From contig JBKHDT010000051.1 in the NCBI GenBank assembly GCA_046541195.1, positions 1 through 16,612 on the forward strand: DNA of 16,612 nucleotides, written 5' to 3'. The notes beneath the pieces are model-generated. The model was not told the origin of the DNA and searched no databases. It was given only the letters and a program-made list of their open reading frames with translations. This DNA comes from JBKHDT01 sp046541195 (GTDB lineage: Bacteria; Pseudomonadota; Gammaproteobacteria; Halothiobacillales; Halothiobacillaceae). How positions within the stretch are numbered: the stretch's first letter is position 1; every line of letters starts with the position of its first letter. Position numbers and translations under genes: made by a program. Positions 1 through 8,258 of this stretch are shown in pieces.

Positions 1-56
1 CACCCGATGCATTTGTCGAGGTTCAGCACCATGCCGATCTGCGCACGAATTCTCAT
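1..56 (-). CDS. narH: NarH, respiratory nitrate reductase beta subunit (N-terminal fragment)
   Basis: Only the first 18 codons are inside the window; the gene continues past base 1. The visible peptide begins MRIRAQIGMVLNLDKCIG, the typical NarH start, and the Cys of DKCIG is the first ligand of the first ferredoxin-type cluster motif (C-x2-C-x2-C). NarH carries the iron-sulfur clusters that pass electrons from NarI to NarG on the cytoplasmic face of the membrane. The ATG overlaps the narG stop codon in an ATGA (53-56), with an AAGGAGG ribosome-binding sequence just upstream inside the narG end, so the two genes are translationally coupled in one operon. Identity is inferred from a short stretch plus position directly after narG, but both agree. 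Confidence 0.93.
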   Translation of the reverse strand, partial: MRIRAQIGMVLNLDKCIG

Positions 57-3000
57 TCTGCTGCCTCCTTCCGCGGGGCTTCACGGTCGAGCCAGTCGAC
101 CTTTTGCATCTTCCTGACGATGACGAACTCGTCCCGGTTCGCGCCCACGGTTCCGTAGTAGTTGAAGCCGTAGGATTGCTGGGCGTAGCCGCCGATCATG
201 TGGGTTGGTTTCAACGTGGCGCGGGTGACGGAGTTGTGGATGCCGCCGCGCTTGCCGGTCTTTTCCGATCCCGGCGTGTTCACGATCTTTTCCTGGGCGT
301 GATACATGAAGGTCGTTCCGTCCTTCATCCGCTGGCTGACCACCGCGCGGGCGGTGAGCGCCCCGTTCACGTTGTAAAGCTCCACCCAGTCGTTATCGAC
401 GATCCCCGCTTTCGCCGCGTCGTTCTCGGAGATCCAGATCACCGGGCCGCCCCGGTTGAGCGTCAGCATCAGCAGGTTGTCGGAATAGGTGGAGTGAATG
501 CCCCATTTCTGGTGCGGCGTGATGAAGTTCAGCACGACATGGGGCGCGCCGTCGCGGGCCTCGTGGTTGATCTCTTCCGTCACCGTCTTGAGATCGACCG
601 GCGGCCGGTAGGACATGAAGCCCTCGCCGAAGGCACGCATCCACAGGTGATCCTGGTAGAGCTGTTGCCGGCCCGTGAGGGTCCGCCACGGGATGAGCTC
701 GTGGACGTTGGTATAGCCCGCGTTGTAGCAGACCTTCTCGGACTCAAGCCCCGACCAGGTCGGCGACGAGATGATCTTGCGCGGCTGCGCGGCGATATCG
801 CGGAAGCGGATCTTCTCGTCTTCCTTGGGCAGGGCCAGATGGGCATGTTCGCGGCCCGTGGCCTTCGACAATGCCTCCCAGGCCTTGACCGCGACCTCGC
901 CATTGGTCTCGGGCGCCAGCATCAGCACGACCTCGGTCGCGTCGATGTCGCTGACGATCTTCGGGCAGCCCTTGGCCGCGCCGTCCTGCCACACGCCGTT
1001 CAGCTCACGCAGGTGCTCGACCTCGTGCTCGGTGTTCCACGAGATGCCCTTGCCCCCGTTCCCCAGCTTGTCGAGAAGCGGGCCGAGCGCGCAGAACCGG
1101 TCGCCGATGGCGGTGTAATCGCGCTCCACCGCGATGAAGTTCGGCGCGGTCTTGCCGGGGACAAGGTCGCATTCGCCCTTCTTCCAGTCGCGCACCTGGT
1201 CCTGCGCCACCTCGCCGGGCGTGTCGTGAAGGATCGGCAGCGCGACGATGTCGGTTTCCTGCCCCAGGATCTCCGGCGCCACCTCCTGCACCTTGTAGGC
1301 GATGGCCTTGAATATCTCCCAGTCGGACTTGGACTCGTAGGCCGGATCCACCGCCGCCTGCAGCGGATGGATGAACGGGTGCATGTCCGAAGTGTTCAGG
1401 TCGTTCTTCTCGTACCAGGACGCCGTGGGCAGCACGATGTCGGAATAGACGCAGGTCGTGCTCATGCGGAAATCGATGGTCACCAGCAGGTCGAGCTTGC
1501 CGCGAGGGGCCTCCTCGTGCCATTTCGCCTCCTTCGGCAGTTGCCGGCCTTCCTCGCCAAGGTCGCGGCCCATCACCCCGTGATCGGTGCCCAGAAGGTG
1601 CTTGAGGAAGTATTCATGCCCCTTGCCCGAGGAGCCCAGCAGGTTCGAGCGCCAGACGAAGAGGTTGCGCGGCCAGTTCTCCGGCGCGTCGGGATCCTCG
1701 CAGGACATCTCCAGCGTGCCCGATTTCAGCTCTTCGGCGACGTAGTCCGCAACGGGCTTGCCCGCCGCCTTCGCCTGCTTCGCCACCTCCAGCGGGTTGG
1801 TCTTGAGCTGCGGGGCCGAAGGCAACCAGCCCATCCGCTCCGCACGAATATTGTAGTCGATGATGCTCGCATCCCAGTCGCCTTCGGGCGCCGTGGGCGA
1901 CAGGATCTCTCCCGCCGTGAGCGTCTCGTAGCGCCATTGATCGGTATGGGCGTACCAGGCCGAGGTCGAGTTCATGTGCCGCGGCGGGCGGCTCCAGTCG
2001 AGCGCGAAGGCCAGCGGCTGCCAGCCGGTCTGCGGGCGCAGCTTTTCCTGGCCCACGTAATGCGCCCAGCCGCCGCCGGACTGGCCCACCGCGCCGCACA
2101 TCACCAGCATGTTGATGACGCCGCGGTAGTTCATGTCCATGTGGTACCAGTGATTCATCGCGGCACCGATGATGATCATGGACTTGCCGCCCGTCTTCTC
2201 GGCAGTCTGCGCGAATTCGCGCGCCACATGGACGATCTTCGACGCCTCGACGCCGGTGATCTTCTCGGCCCAGGCCGGCGTGCCGGGAACGTCGTCGGCA
2301 TAGTCCTGTGCCACCCAGTCTCCGCCAAGGCCGCGGTCCAGCCCGTAATTGGCGCAGAACAGATCGAAGACGGTGGCCACGGCCACCTCGCCCTCGGCGG
2401 TCTGGATGCGCTTCACGGCCACGTTCTTCGTCAACACGTTCGGCCGCTTGTCGCCGGTGGTGAACGCCTCGGTCGCATCGGCGCCGAAATAGGGGAAATC
2501 CACGCCCACCACATCGTCGTGGTCATCGTCCAGGATCAGCGACATCTTGAGCCTGGTGTCGGCGCCCTGCGCCTTCTCCTCGAGGTTCCACTCGCCGTCC
2601 TCGCCCCAGCGATAGCCGATGGAGCCGTTGGGCGCGACGAGGCCGCCCGAGGTTTCGTCAAGCGCGACGGTCTTCCACTCGGGGTTGTTGTCCTCCCCCA
2701 GCTTGCCGTCCAGATCGTCGGCACGCAGGAAACGGCCGGGGATCATCCTGCCGTCCTTCTCCTCGATCTTCACCAGCATGGGGAAGTCGGAATACTTGCG
2801 GCAATACTCCTCGAAATACTCGGCCTGCCGGTCGAGATGGAATTCGCGCAGGATGACATGCCCGAAGGCCATGGCCAGCGCCGCGTCGGTGCCCTGCTTC
2901 ACGTTCAGCCAGACATCGCCGAACTTCGCGGCCTCGGAATAGTCGGGGCTGATCACCGCGGACTTGGTTCCGCGATACCGCGCCTCGGTATAGAAATGCG

Positions 3001-3793
3001 CATCCGGCGTCCGGGTCTGCGGCACGTTCGAGCCCCAGATCAGAAGGTAGCCCGCATTGTACCAGTCGGCCGATTCCGGCACGTCGGTCTGTTCGCCCCA
3101 GGTCATCGGCGAGGCGGGCGGCAGGTCGCAATACCAGTCGTAGAACGACATGCAGACGCCGCCCATCAGCGACAGGTAGCGCGAGCCCGCGGCATAGGAG
3201 ATCATCGACATCGCCGGAATCGGCGAGAAGCCGAAGATCCGGTCGGGGCCGTAGGTCTTGGCCGTGTAGGCATTCGCGGCGGCCACGATCTCGGTGGCCT
3301 CGTCCCAGCTTGCGCGGACGAAACCGCCCTTGCCGCGGGTCTCGACATAGGAGGCGCGCAGGATCGGATCGTTCTGGATCGCGCTCCAGGCCTCGATCGG
3401 GCTCTTCGTCTCGCGCATCTTGCGCCAGACCTTCATCAGGCGGCCCCGGATCAGCGGGTTCTTCACGCGGTTCGCGGAATAGAGATACCAGCTGTAGGAG
3501 GCGCCGCGCGCGCAGCCACGGGGTTCGTGGTTGGGAAGGTCGGACCGCGTGCGCGGATAATCGGTCTGCTGCGTCTCCCAGGTGACGATGCCGGACTTGA
3601 CGTAGATCTTCCAGCTGCACGAGCCGGTGCAGTTCACCCCGTGGGTGGAGCGCACGATCTTGTCGTGCCGCCAGCGGTTTCTGTAGGTCTCTTCCCAGTC
3701 GCGGCTTTCGCGCGTGACCTGGCCGTGACCGTTCGAGAACCGCTCCAGCTCCTTGGGCTGGAGGAAGTTCAGTCTGTCGAGCAGATGGCTCAT
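53..3793 (-). CDS. narG: NarG, membrane-bound respiratory nitrate reductase alpha subunit
   Basis: The 1246-residue product matches the usual NarG length (about 1245). It reduces nitrate to nitrite at a molybdenum bis-MGD centre on the cytoplasmic side of the inner membrane, taking electrons from NarH. Near the N-terminus His51, Cys55, Cys59 and Cys94 form the FS0 [4Fe-4S] motif (H-x3-C-x3-C-x34-C). Asp223 in the YCDLPPASPMTWGEQTD stretch is the expected molybdenum ligand. I chose the ATG at 3793 (MSHLLDRLNFLQP) because it has AAAGGA upstream and fits the family start; the frame stays open 165 bases further, but that part is low-complexity and not NarG-like. It lies 64 bases behind narK and overlaps narH by 4 bases, so it belongs to a narK-narG-narH operon, presumably continuing to narJ and narI outside the window. 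No frameshift or missing key residue was seen. Confidence 0.98.
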   Translation of the reverse strand: MSHLLDRLNFLQPKELERFSNGHGQVTRESRDWEETYRNRWRHDKIVRSTHGVNCTGSCSWKIYVKSGIVTWETQQTDYPRTRSDLPNHEPRGCARGASYSWYLYSANRVKNPLIRGRLMKVWRKMRETKSPIEAWSAIQNDPILRASYVETRGKGGFVRASWDEATEIVAAANAYTAKTYGPDRIFGFSPIPAMSMISYAAGSRYLSLMGGVCMSFYDWYCDLPPASPMTWGEQTDVPESADWYNAGYLLIWGSNVPQTRTPDAHFYTEARYRGTKSAVISPDYSEAAKFGDVWLNVKQGTDAALAMAFGHVILREFHLDRQAEYFEEYCRKYSDFPMLVKIEEKDGRMIPGRFLRADDLDGKLGEDNNPEWKTVALDETSGGLVAPNGSIGYRWGEDGEWNLEEKAQGADTRLKMSLILDDDHDDVVGVDFPYFGADATEAFTTGDKRPNVLTKNVAVKRIQTAEGEVAVATVFDLFCANYGLDRGLGGDWVAQDYADDVPGTPAWAEKITGVEASKIVHVAREFAQTAEKTGGKSMIIIGAAMNHWYHMDMNYRGVINMLVMCGAVGQSGGGWAHYVGQEKLRPQTGWQPLAFALDWSRPPRHMNSTSAWYAHTDQWRYETLTAGEILSPTAPEGDWDASIIDYNIRAERMGWLPSAPQLKTNPLEVAKQAKAAGKPVADYVAEELKSGTLEMSCEDPDAPENWPRNLFVWRSNLLGSSGKGHEYFLKHLLGTDHGVMGRDLGEEGRQLPKEAKWHEEAPRGKLDLLVTIDFRMSTTCVYSDIVLPTASWYEKNDLNTSDMHPFIHPLQAAVDPAYESKSDWEIFKAIAYKVQEVAPEILGQETDIVALPILHDTPGEVAQDQVRDWKKGECDLVPGKTAPNFIAVERDYTAIGDRFCALGPLLDKLGNGGKGISWNTEHEVEHLRELNGVWQDGAAKGCPKIVSDIDATEVVLMLAPETNGEVAVKAWEALSKATGREHAHLALPKEDEKIRFRDIAAQPRKIISSPTWSGLESEKVCYNAGYTNVHELIPWRTLTGRQQLYQDHLWMRAFGEGFMSYRPPVDLKTVTEEINHEARDGAPHVVLNFITPHQKWGIHSTYSDNLLMLTLNRGGPVIWISENDAAKAGIVDNDWVELYNVNGALTARAVVSQRMKDGTTFMYHAQEKIVNTPGSEKTGKRGGIHNSVTRATLKPTHMIGGYAQQSYGFNYYGTVGANRDEFVIVRKMQKVDWLDREAPRKEAAE

Positions 3794-3820
3794 GTGGCTG
3801 TCCTTTCGTGTGTCGGGATG

Positions 3821-3843
3821 CGGGCGGCGGCGCTGGCCGCCCG
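3821..3843 (-). promoter_or_regulatory. GC-rich hairpin between narK and narG
   Basis: In the 64-base narK-narG gap the sequence has a perfect 8-bp stem (CGGGCGGC at 3821-3828 with GCCGCCCG at 3836-3843) and a 7-base loop. No U-tract follows, and the narG ribosome-binding site lies about 20 bases downstream. It could tune narG expression relative to narK by mRNA processing or partial termination. The structure is visible; the function is inference. Confidence 0.4.
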
Positions 3844-3857
3844 GACATGGATCGGGA

Positions 3858-6581
3858 TCATTCCGCGGGCTGCGCGGCGGGGGCCGGCAGGGGCCGGGCG
3901 TGCTCGATGTCGTGCAGCAGGCCACCGCGCCGCGTGTAGACGGCCCAGGTGATTGCAAGGCAGATCGCGTAGAACACCAGGAAGCCCCACAGCGCCCCCA
4001 CCGGAGAGCCGGTCATCGCGATCGAGGTGCCGTAGGCCTTCGGGATGAAGAAGGCGCCATAGGCCGCGATGGCCGAGGTGAAGGCGATGATGGCGGCGCT
4101 TTCGCGCTCCGCCTGCCGGCGGGACGCGACCGCGTCGAGCTCCGGCATCAGGCGGGGAATTTCCCGCCCCATGATGGCGGGGATCATCTGGAAGGTGGAG
4201 GCATTGCCCACGCCGGTGAGGAAGAACAGCGCCATGAAGGCCGCGAAGAAGCCCGCAAAGCTGCCCGCGCCCAGCGCGGCGATCACGCCGAACACCGCGA
4301 CGATCATCCCGACGAAGACCCAGAAGGTCACGCGCCCGCCGCCGAAACGGTCCGCGATCCAGCCGGTGCCGGCCCGGCTCAGCGCGCCCACCAGCGGGCC
4401 GAGGAAGACGTATTGCAGCGCGTTCACCTCGGGGAAAGCCAGCCCCGTCAGCAGCGGGAACCCCGCCGAATACCCGATGAAGCTGCCGAAGGTGCCGGTG
4501 TAGAGGATGCACATCAGCCAGTTCTGGCGGCGCGAGAAGATCACCGCCTGATCGCGGAAACTGGCACGCGCATCGGCGATGTCGTTCATCCCCAGCCAGG
4601 CCGCGGCGGTGGCAAGCAGGATGAAGGGCACCCAGACGAAGCCTGCGTTCTGCAGCCAGAGCTGGCCGCCATCGGTCAGCGGCACCGGATCGCCGCCCAC
4701 CGCGCCGAACACGCCCATGGTGATGACGATCGGCACCAGGAACTGCATCACCGACACGCCGAGATTGCCCAGACCCGCGTTCAGCGCCAGCGCGTTGCCC
4801 TTTTCCGCCTTCGGGAAGAAGTAGGAGATATTGGCCATGGACGAGGCGAAGTTGCCGCCGCCAAGGCCGCATAGCAGCGCCAGGGCCAGGAAGATCAGAT
4901 AGGGCGTGTCCGGAGTCTGCACGGCATAGCCGATGCCCATCGCGGGCAGCAGCAGCGAGGCGGTCGAGAGCGTCGTCCAGAGCCGGCCGCCGAAGATCGG
5001 CACCATGAAACTGTAGAAGATGCGCAGCGTCGCGCCCGAAAGGCCCGGCAGCGCGGCCAGCCAGAACAGCTGGCCGGTGGAGAACTCGAAGCCGGTGGCC
5101 GGCAGCTTGGCCACGACCATCGACCACACCATCCAGACCGAGAAGGCCAGCAGCAGCGCGGGGATCGAGATCCAGAGATTGCGGCGCGCCAGGCGGCGGC
5201 CCTTTTCTGCCCAGAATTGCGGTTCCTCTGGGCGCCAGTCGTCAAGTACGCGCGGCATTGCGGTATGCTCCGGGTGGTGGATTTCGTTCATTTCGGGAAG
5301 GTCCGGCAGGCGATCCAAGGCCGCGCCATGGGCCCGGCGTTCCATTGCCCGGATCGACAGATGCATCCAGGTCAGCGCCAGGGCCACCAGCACGAACAGG
5401 ATGGCGAAGCACGACGTGTAGATGCCGGTCAGGTCCAGCGTGGCGCCGAAGACGACGGGCAGCAGGAAACCGCCCAGCCCGCCGATCATGCCCACCAGCC
5501 CGCCGACCGCGCCCACGTTCCGCGGGTAGTAGACCGGGATATGCTTGAACACCGCGGCCTTTCCCAGGCTCATGAAGAAGCCCAGCGCGAAGAGCACGAC
5601 GACGAAGGGCCACAGGCCCATCGCGGTGGAAAAGGCGATCGGGCCGTCCTTTGCCTGGATCACGTAGTCGGTGGGCGGATAGGACAGCATGAACAGGAAC
5701 AGCAGCGCGAAGCCGAAGGTCCAGTACATCACCGAGCGCGCGCCGAACTTGTCGCTCAGATGCCCGCCATAGGCACGGAACAGCGAGGCCGACAGGCTGA
5801 ACGAGGCTGCGGCCATGCCGGCTGTCTTCATGTCCACGCCGTAGACGGCGATCAGGTAGTGCGGCATCCAGAGCGCAAGCGCCACGAAGGTACCGAACAC
5901 GAAGAAGTAGTAGAGCGAGAAACGCCAGACCTGCAGGTTGCGAAGCGGGGCGAACTGCTCGGCCAGGCTTGGCGCGCGGATGCCCTTCCGGCGCCGTTCG
6001 ACCAGTTCGGGATCGTCCTTGGCAAGCAGGAAGAACAGGACGGCGATCACCGCAAGACCCGCCGCCCAGGCATAGGCGACGGCATGCCAGCCATAGGCCA
6101 CCAGCACGAAGGGCGCGACGAACTTGGTGACCGCGGCCCCCACATTGCCCGCCCCGAAGATGCCCAGGGCCGTGCCCTGATGGCCGGAATCGTACCAGCG
6201 GCTGACATAGGCGACACCGATGATGAACGAGCCGCCCGCGAGCCCGATGCCCAGCGCGGCCACCAGGTACATGGCGTAGCTGTCGGCCCGGGTCAGAAGC
6301 AGGGTGGCCAGGGCCGTCAGCAGCATCTGCGCGGTGAAGACCAGCCGGCCACCGTATTTCTCTGTCCAGACGCCCAGGAACAGCCGCGAGATCGAGCCGG
6401 TCAGGATGGGCGTGGCCACCAGCAGGCCGAATTGCGATTCGGTCAGGCCGAGCTCGTCCTTGATGGCCACCCCGATGATGGAGAAGATCGTCCAGACCGC
6501 GAAACAGGCGGTGAAGGCGACCGTGCTCAGGCCGAGCGCGCGGGTCTGTTCCGCTTGGGTGGCTGTGGCGACAGGCTGCAT
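3858..6581 (-). CDS. narK: NarK, fused NarK1-NarK2 nitrate/nitrite transporter
   Basis: The 907-residue membrane protein is two major-facilitator transporters in one chain, about twice the length of E. coli NarK. The N-terminal half (about 1-410) holds GLAGGSF and the Arg of SISRLFLG. A hydrophilic linker (about 411-466) follows. The C-terminal half (about 467-890) holds the nitrate signature GLGGGNFASSMANI near 572 and the Arg of GATLRIFYSFMVPIFGG near 520. In Paracoccus the NarK1-like half is a proton-linked nitrate importer and the NarK2-like half a nitrate/nitrite exchanger; the same division is inferred here. I chose the ATG at 6581 (MQPVATATQ) because GGAGG lies 8 bases upstream; the open frame reaches 6659 but has no better start. 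It is the first gene of the nar operon and is divergent from narR, with FNR-type boxes in the shared upstream region. Confidence 0.96.
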   Translation of the reverse strand: MQPVATATQAEQTRALGLSTVAFTACFAVWTIFSIIGVAIKDELGLTESQFGLLVATPILTGSISRLFLGVWTEKYGGRLVFTAQMLLTALATLLLTRADSYAMYLVAALGIGLAGGSFIIGVAYVSRWYDSGHQGTALGIFGAGNVGAAVTKFVAPFVLVAYGWHAVAYAWAAGLAVIAVLFFLLAKDDPELVERRRKGIRAPSLAEQFAPLRNLQVWRFSLYYFFVFGTFVALALWMPHYLIAVYGVDMKTAGMAAASFSLSASLFRAYGGHLSDKFGARSVMYWTFGFALLFLFMLSYPPTDYVIQAKDGPIAFSTAMGLWPFVVVLFALGFFMSLGKAAVFKHIPVYYPRNVGAVGGLVGMIGGLGGFLLPVVFGATLDLTGIYTSCFAILFVLVALALTWMHLSIRAMERRAHGAALDRLPDLPEMNEIHHPEHTAMPRVLDDWRPEEPQFWAEKGRRLARRNLWISIPALLLAFSVWMVWSMVVAKLPATGFEFSTGQLFWLAALPGLSGATLRIFYSFMVPIFGGRLWTTLSTASLLLPAMGIGYAVQTPDTPYLIFLALALLCGLGGGNFASSMANISYFFPKAEKGNALALNAGLGNLGVSVMQFLVPIVITMGVFGAVGGDPVPLTDGGQLWLQNAGFVWVPFILLATAAAWLGMNDIADARASFRDQAVIFSRRQNWLMCILYTGTFGSFIGYSAGFPLLTGLAFPEVNALQYVFLGPLVGALSRAGTGWIADRFGGGRVTFWVFVGMIVAVFGVIAALGAGSFAGFFAAFMALFFLTGVGNASTFQMIPAIMGREIPRLMPELDAVASRRQAERESAAIIAFTSAIAAYGAFFIPKAYGTSIAMTGSPVGALWGFLVFYAICLAITWAVYTRRGGLLHDIEHARPLPAPAAQPAE

Positions 6582-6664
6582 GGCAGGCCCTCCGGCGGTG
6601 GATTGCTTTCGATGTCCCGCAAGGGAGTTGTCCCCAGAGGTGCGGCCGCCGCGCATCAAAAGAC

Positions 6665-6678
6665 TTGATCCAGATCAG
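6665..6678. promoter_or_regulatory. FNR/NarR-type box A (narK-narR intergenic)
   Basis: TTGATCCAGATCAG matches the FNR consensus TTGAT-N4-ATCAA at 9 of 10 positions. Its centre (6671.5) is 90 bases from the narK ATG. A class II activator at -41.5 would put a narK start site near 6630. The same box could serve narR with a start near 6713, where AATAAA (6701-6706) sits in the -10 position. The sequence match is clear; which promoter it serves is not. Confidence 0.7.
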
Positions 6679-6779
6679 GAAATCCGGAAAGTTCCATTGA
6701 AATAAATGACTTAGAAAATAATGTCGCCTCGTGGACAAGGCCGGATCAAGGGTGCTAAGACTCGGGATCAATCGGGGGC

Positions 6780-6793
6780 TTGATAAAGTTCAA
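6780..6793. promoter_or_regulatory. FNR/NarR-type box B, upstream of narR
   Basis: TTGATAAAGTTCAA matches TTGAT-N4-ATCAA at 9 of 10 positions. Its centre is about 41 bases before the narR start codon, so at the classical -41.5 activator position transcription would begin at the start codon itself. It may therefore act as a repressor or autoregulatory site for narR, or serve narK from a distance (a narK start near 6745, with a weak -10 TAGCAC on the minus strand). Function is inferred. Confidence 0.55.
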
Positions 6794-6827
6794 GCCCTGG
6801 TCCGACCTGCTGCGGAGGTGTTAGGCA

Positions 6828-7538
6828 GTGCGCCTGGGCATGCCCGAATCGGAATATCCGGATATCCGGGGCCTCCACCTGTTCGCGAACATGGCGGACG
6901 AGCATTTCGTGGCGCTGATGCGCGGTGCCTATGTGCAGAACTTTCCCCCGCAGATCGAGCTCATCACCGAGGGCGATCCCAGCGATTTCCTGCATATCGT
7001 CCTGTCGGGTTCGGTCGATCTCTTCGCCTCCTGGAACCGGCGCGAAACCAGCATGGCCACGGTGAAGCCGATCTCCACCTTCATCCTTGCCGCCACGATC
7101 CGCGACGCCCCCTACCTGATGTCGGGCCGCACGCTGGAGAAGAGCCGGATCGCCCTGATCCCGAGCCAGGACGTGCGGGCGATATTCGATGCCGACAACA
7201 ATTTCGCCCGCGCGATCGTGACCGAACTCGCCCAATGCTATCGCTCGGTCGTCAAGGCGCAGAAGGATCTCAAGCTGCGGACGTCGCTGGAACGGCTGGC
7301 GAACTATCTTCTGCGGGCGCAGAAACAGGCCGGCGGAGAGATGGATTTCGAACTCTCCTATGAAAAGCGGCGCCTGGCCTCGGTGCTGGGCATGACCCCC
7401 GAGAACCTGAGCCGGGCCTTCAAGGGGCTCAAGGGCTACGGCGTCGATGTCGAAGGGTCGCGCATCCGGATTACCGATCGTGACGGCTTGGCGGGTTTCG
7501 CCAAGCCGAACCCCCTGATCGACGATTTCAGCACCTGA
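6828..7538 (+). CDS. narR: NarR, CRP/FNR-family regulator lacking the FNR iron-sulfur cysteines
   Basis: The 236-residue protein has a cyclic-nucleotide-binding-like sensor domain (about 18-120), a dimerisation helix (about 125-155) and a winged helix-turn-helix (about 157-225). The recognition helix contains E192-x2-S195-R196, the E..SR triad that reads TTGAT half-sites in FNR proteins. The only cysteine is Cys137, so the N-terminal [4Fe-4S] oxygen sensor of FNR is absent, as in Paracoccus NarR, which activates narKGHJI in response to nitrate or nitrite. The divergent position next to narK fits that family exactly. The start is GTG at 6828, chosen because GGAGGTG lies 7 bases upstream; an internal ATG at 6840 is less well placed. 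FNR-type boxes upstream suggest cross- or autoregulation. Confidence 0.9.
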   Translation: MRLGMPESEYPDIRGLHLFANMADEHFVALMRGAYVQNFPPQIELITEGDPSDFLHIVLSGSVDLFASWNRRETSMATVKPISTFILAATIRDAPYLMSGRTLEKSRIALIPSQDVRAIFDADNNFARAIVTELAQCYRSVVKAQKDLKLRTSLERLANYLLRAQKQAGGEMDFELSYEKRRLASVLGMTPENLSRAFKGLKGYGVDVEGSRIRITDRDGLAGFAKPNPLIDDFST

Positions 7539-7546
7539 CACCATCC

Positions 7547-7576
7547 GGGCCGGGGCACGGGCGCGCCCGCCGGCCC
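7547..7576. terminator. Hairpin between convergent narR and nnrU
   Basis: Between the narR stop (7538) and the nnrU stop (7583) is a 7-bp stem, GGGCCGG at 7547-7553 with CCGGCCC at 7570-7576. The loop contains the palindrome CGGGCGCGCCCG. It could serve as a shared terminator for both convergent genes. There is no T-run on either side, so the assignment rests on position and structure only. Confidence 0.4.
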
Positions 7577-7582
7577 GTCGTC

Positions 7583-8248
7583 TCAGGGCCACGGATCGAC
7601 ACCGAAGAGAACCGGGTGCAGGGTGATCAGCCCGGCATAGATCGCCACGCCGACCGACAGGCGCAACAGGGTACCGGCCGTGGGGCGGCCGGGCCGAAGC
7701 GGCGCCCGGGCGACCGCCTCGCGCAGCCGATGCCAGTCCGCCCCCAGGTCGCGGCGTTTGCGCCGGTCGACGATCCGCCCCCCCAGAAGGGCGAAGCCGG
7801 CAAAGCTCCCGAACAGCAGCACATGGGCCAGATCGCCATTCGGCAGCAGATGCGCCCCGCCCCAGAGCGCGAGTGCCAACAGCAGCGGATGCCGCGTCAG
7901 CCGCACGAGTCCCGGCCGGGCCGGATCGAACCGGGCATTGCCCGCGCCCCCGAAGGAGAACGGGTTGGGCCTGGCGATGGCCAGCGCCAGGATCAGGCAG
8001 ACCGGCAGCATGAGCGCAAGCGTCACATGCCCCTGCCACGGCGCCCAGGACCAGAGCGACACGAAGGGCGCCCGTCCTGCCGCGCCGATCAGCCAGGCGA
8101 GCACCCCCAGCGACAGCACGGAGTAGACCAGCGTGAAGCCGCCCTGCCCCAGCCTGGCCTGAAGCCAGGGCCGCATCGGGGGGCGAACCGGCACGGCATG
8201 CGTGAGGAAGAAGATGGCGAAAGCGATCCCGAACTCGATCCAGCCCAT
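7583..8248 (-). CDS. nnrU: NnrU family membrane protein
   Basis: This 221-residue inner-membrane protein has about five to six hydrophobic segments, starting directly at the N-terminus (MGWIEFGIAFAIFFLTHAVP). It carries the family's conserved middle region with RHPLLLALALWGGAHLL near residues 119-135. NnrU is required in Rhodobacter for nitrite- and NO-reductase gene expression or activity together with the regulator NnrR; its biochemical role is unknown. The ATG at 8248 is preceded by GAGGAG overlapping the nnrS stop codon. The frame is open to 8341, but the extra part lies inside nnrS and is not conserved-looking. It follows nnrS by 10 bases, so the two form an operon. It is convergent with narR. 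Confidence 0.88.
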   Translation of the reverse strand: MGWIEFGIAFAIFFLTHAVPVRPPMRPWLQARLGQGGFTLVYSVLSLGVLAWLIGAAGRAPFVSLWSWAPWQGHVTLALMLPVCLILALAIARPNPFSFGGAGNARFDPARPGLVRLTRHPLLLALALWGGAHLLPNGDLAHVLLFGSFAGFALLGGRIVDRRKRRDLGADWHRLREAVARAPLRPGRPTAGTLLRLSVGVAIYAGLITLHPVLFGVDPWP

Positions 8249-8258
8249 GTGCCGCTCC

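Noticed and set aside
104..3952. Plus-strand open frame of 1282 codons
   Set aside because: It lies opposite narG, whose motifs and length are beyond doubt. Long antisense frames are common in GC-rich genes, and the translation has no family features.
5217..6668. Plus-strand open frame of 483 codons
   Set aside because: It is antisense to narK and rich in His, Gln, Arg and Glu without structure, typical of a reversed membrane-protein gene.
6828..7538. FnrP (oxygen-sensing FNR) as identity of the regulator
   Set aside because: FNR needs four cysteines for its cluster; this protein has only Cys137. NarR fits both sequence and position.
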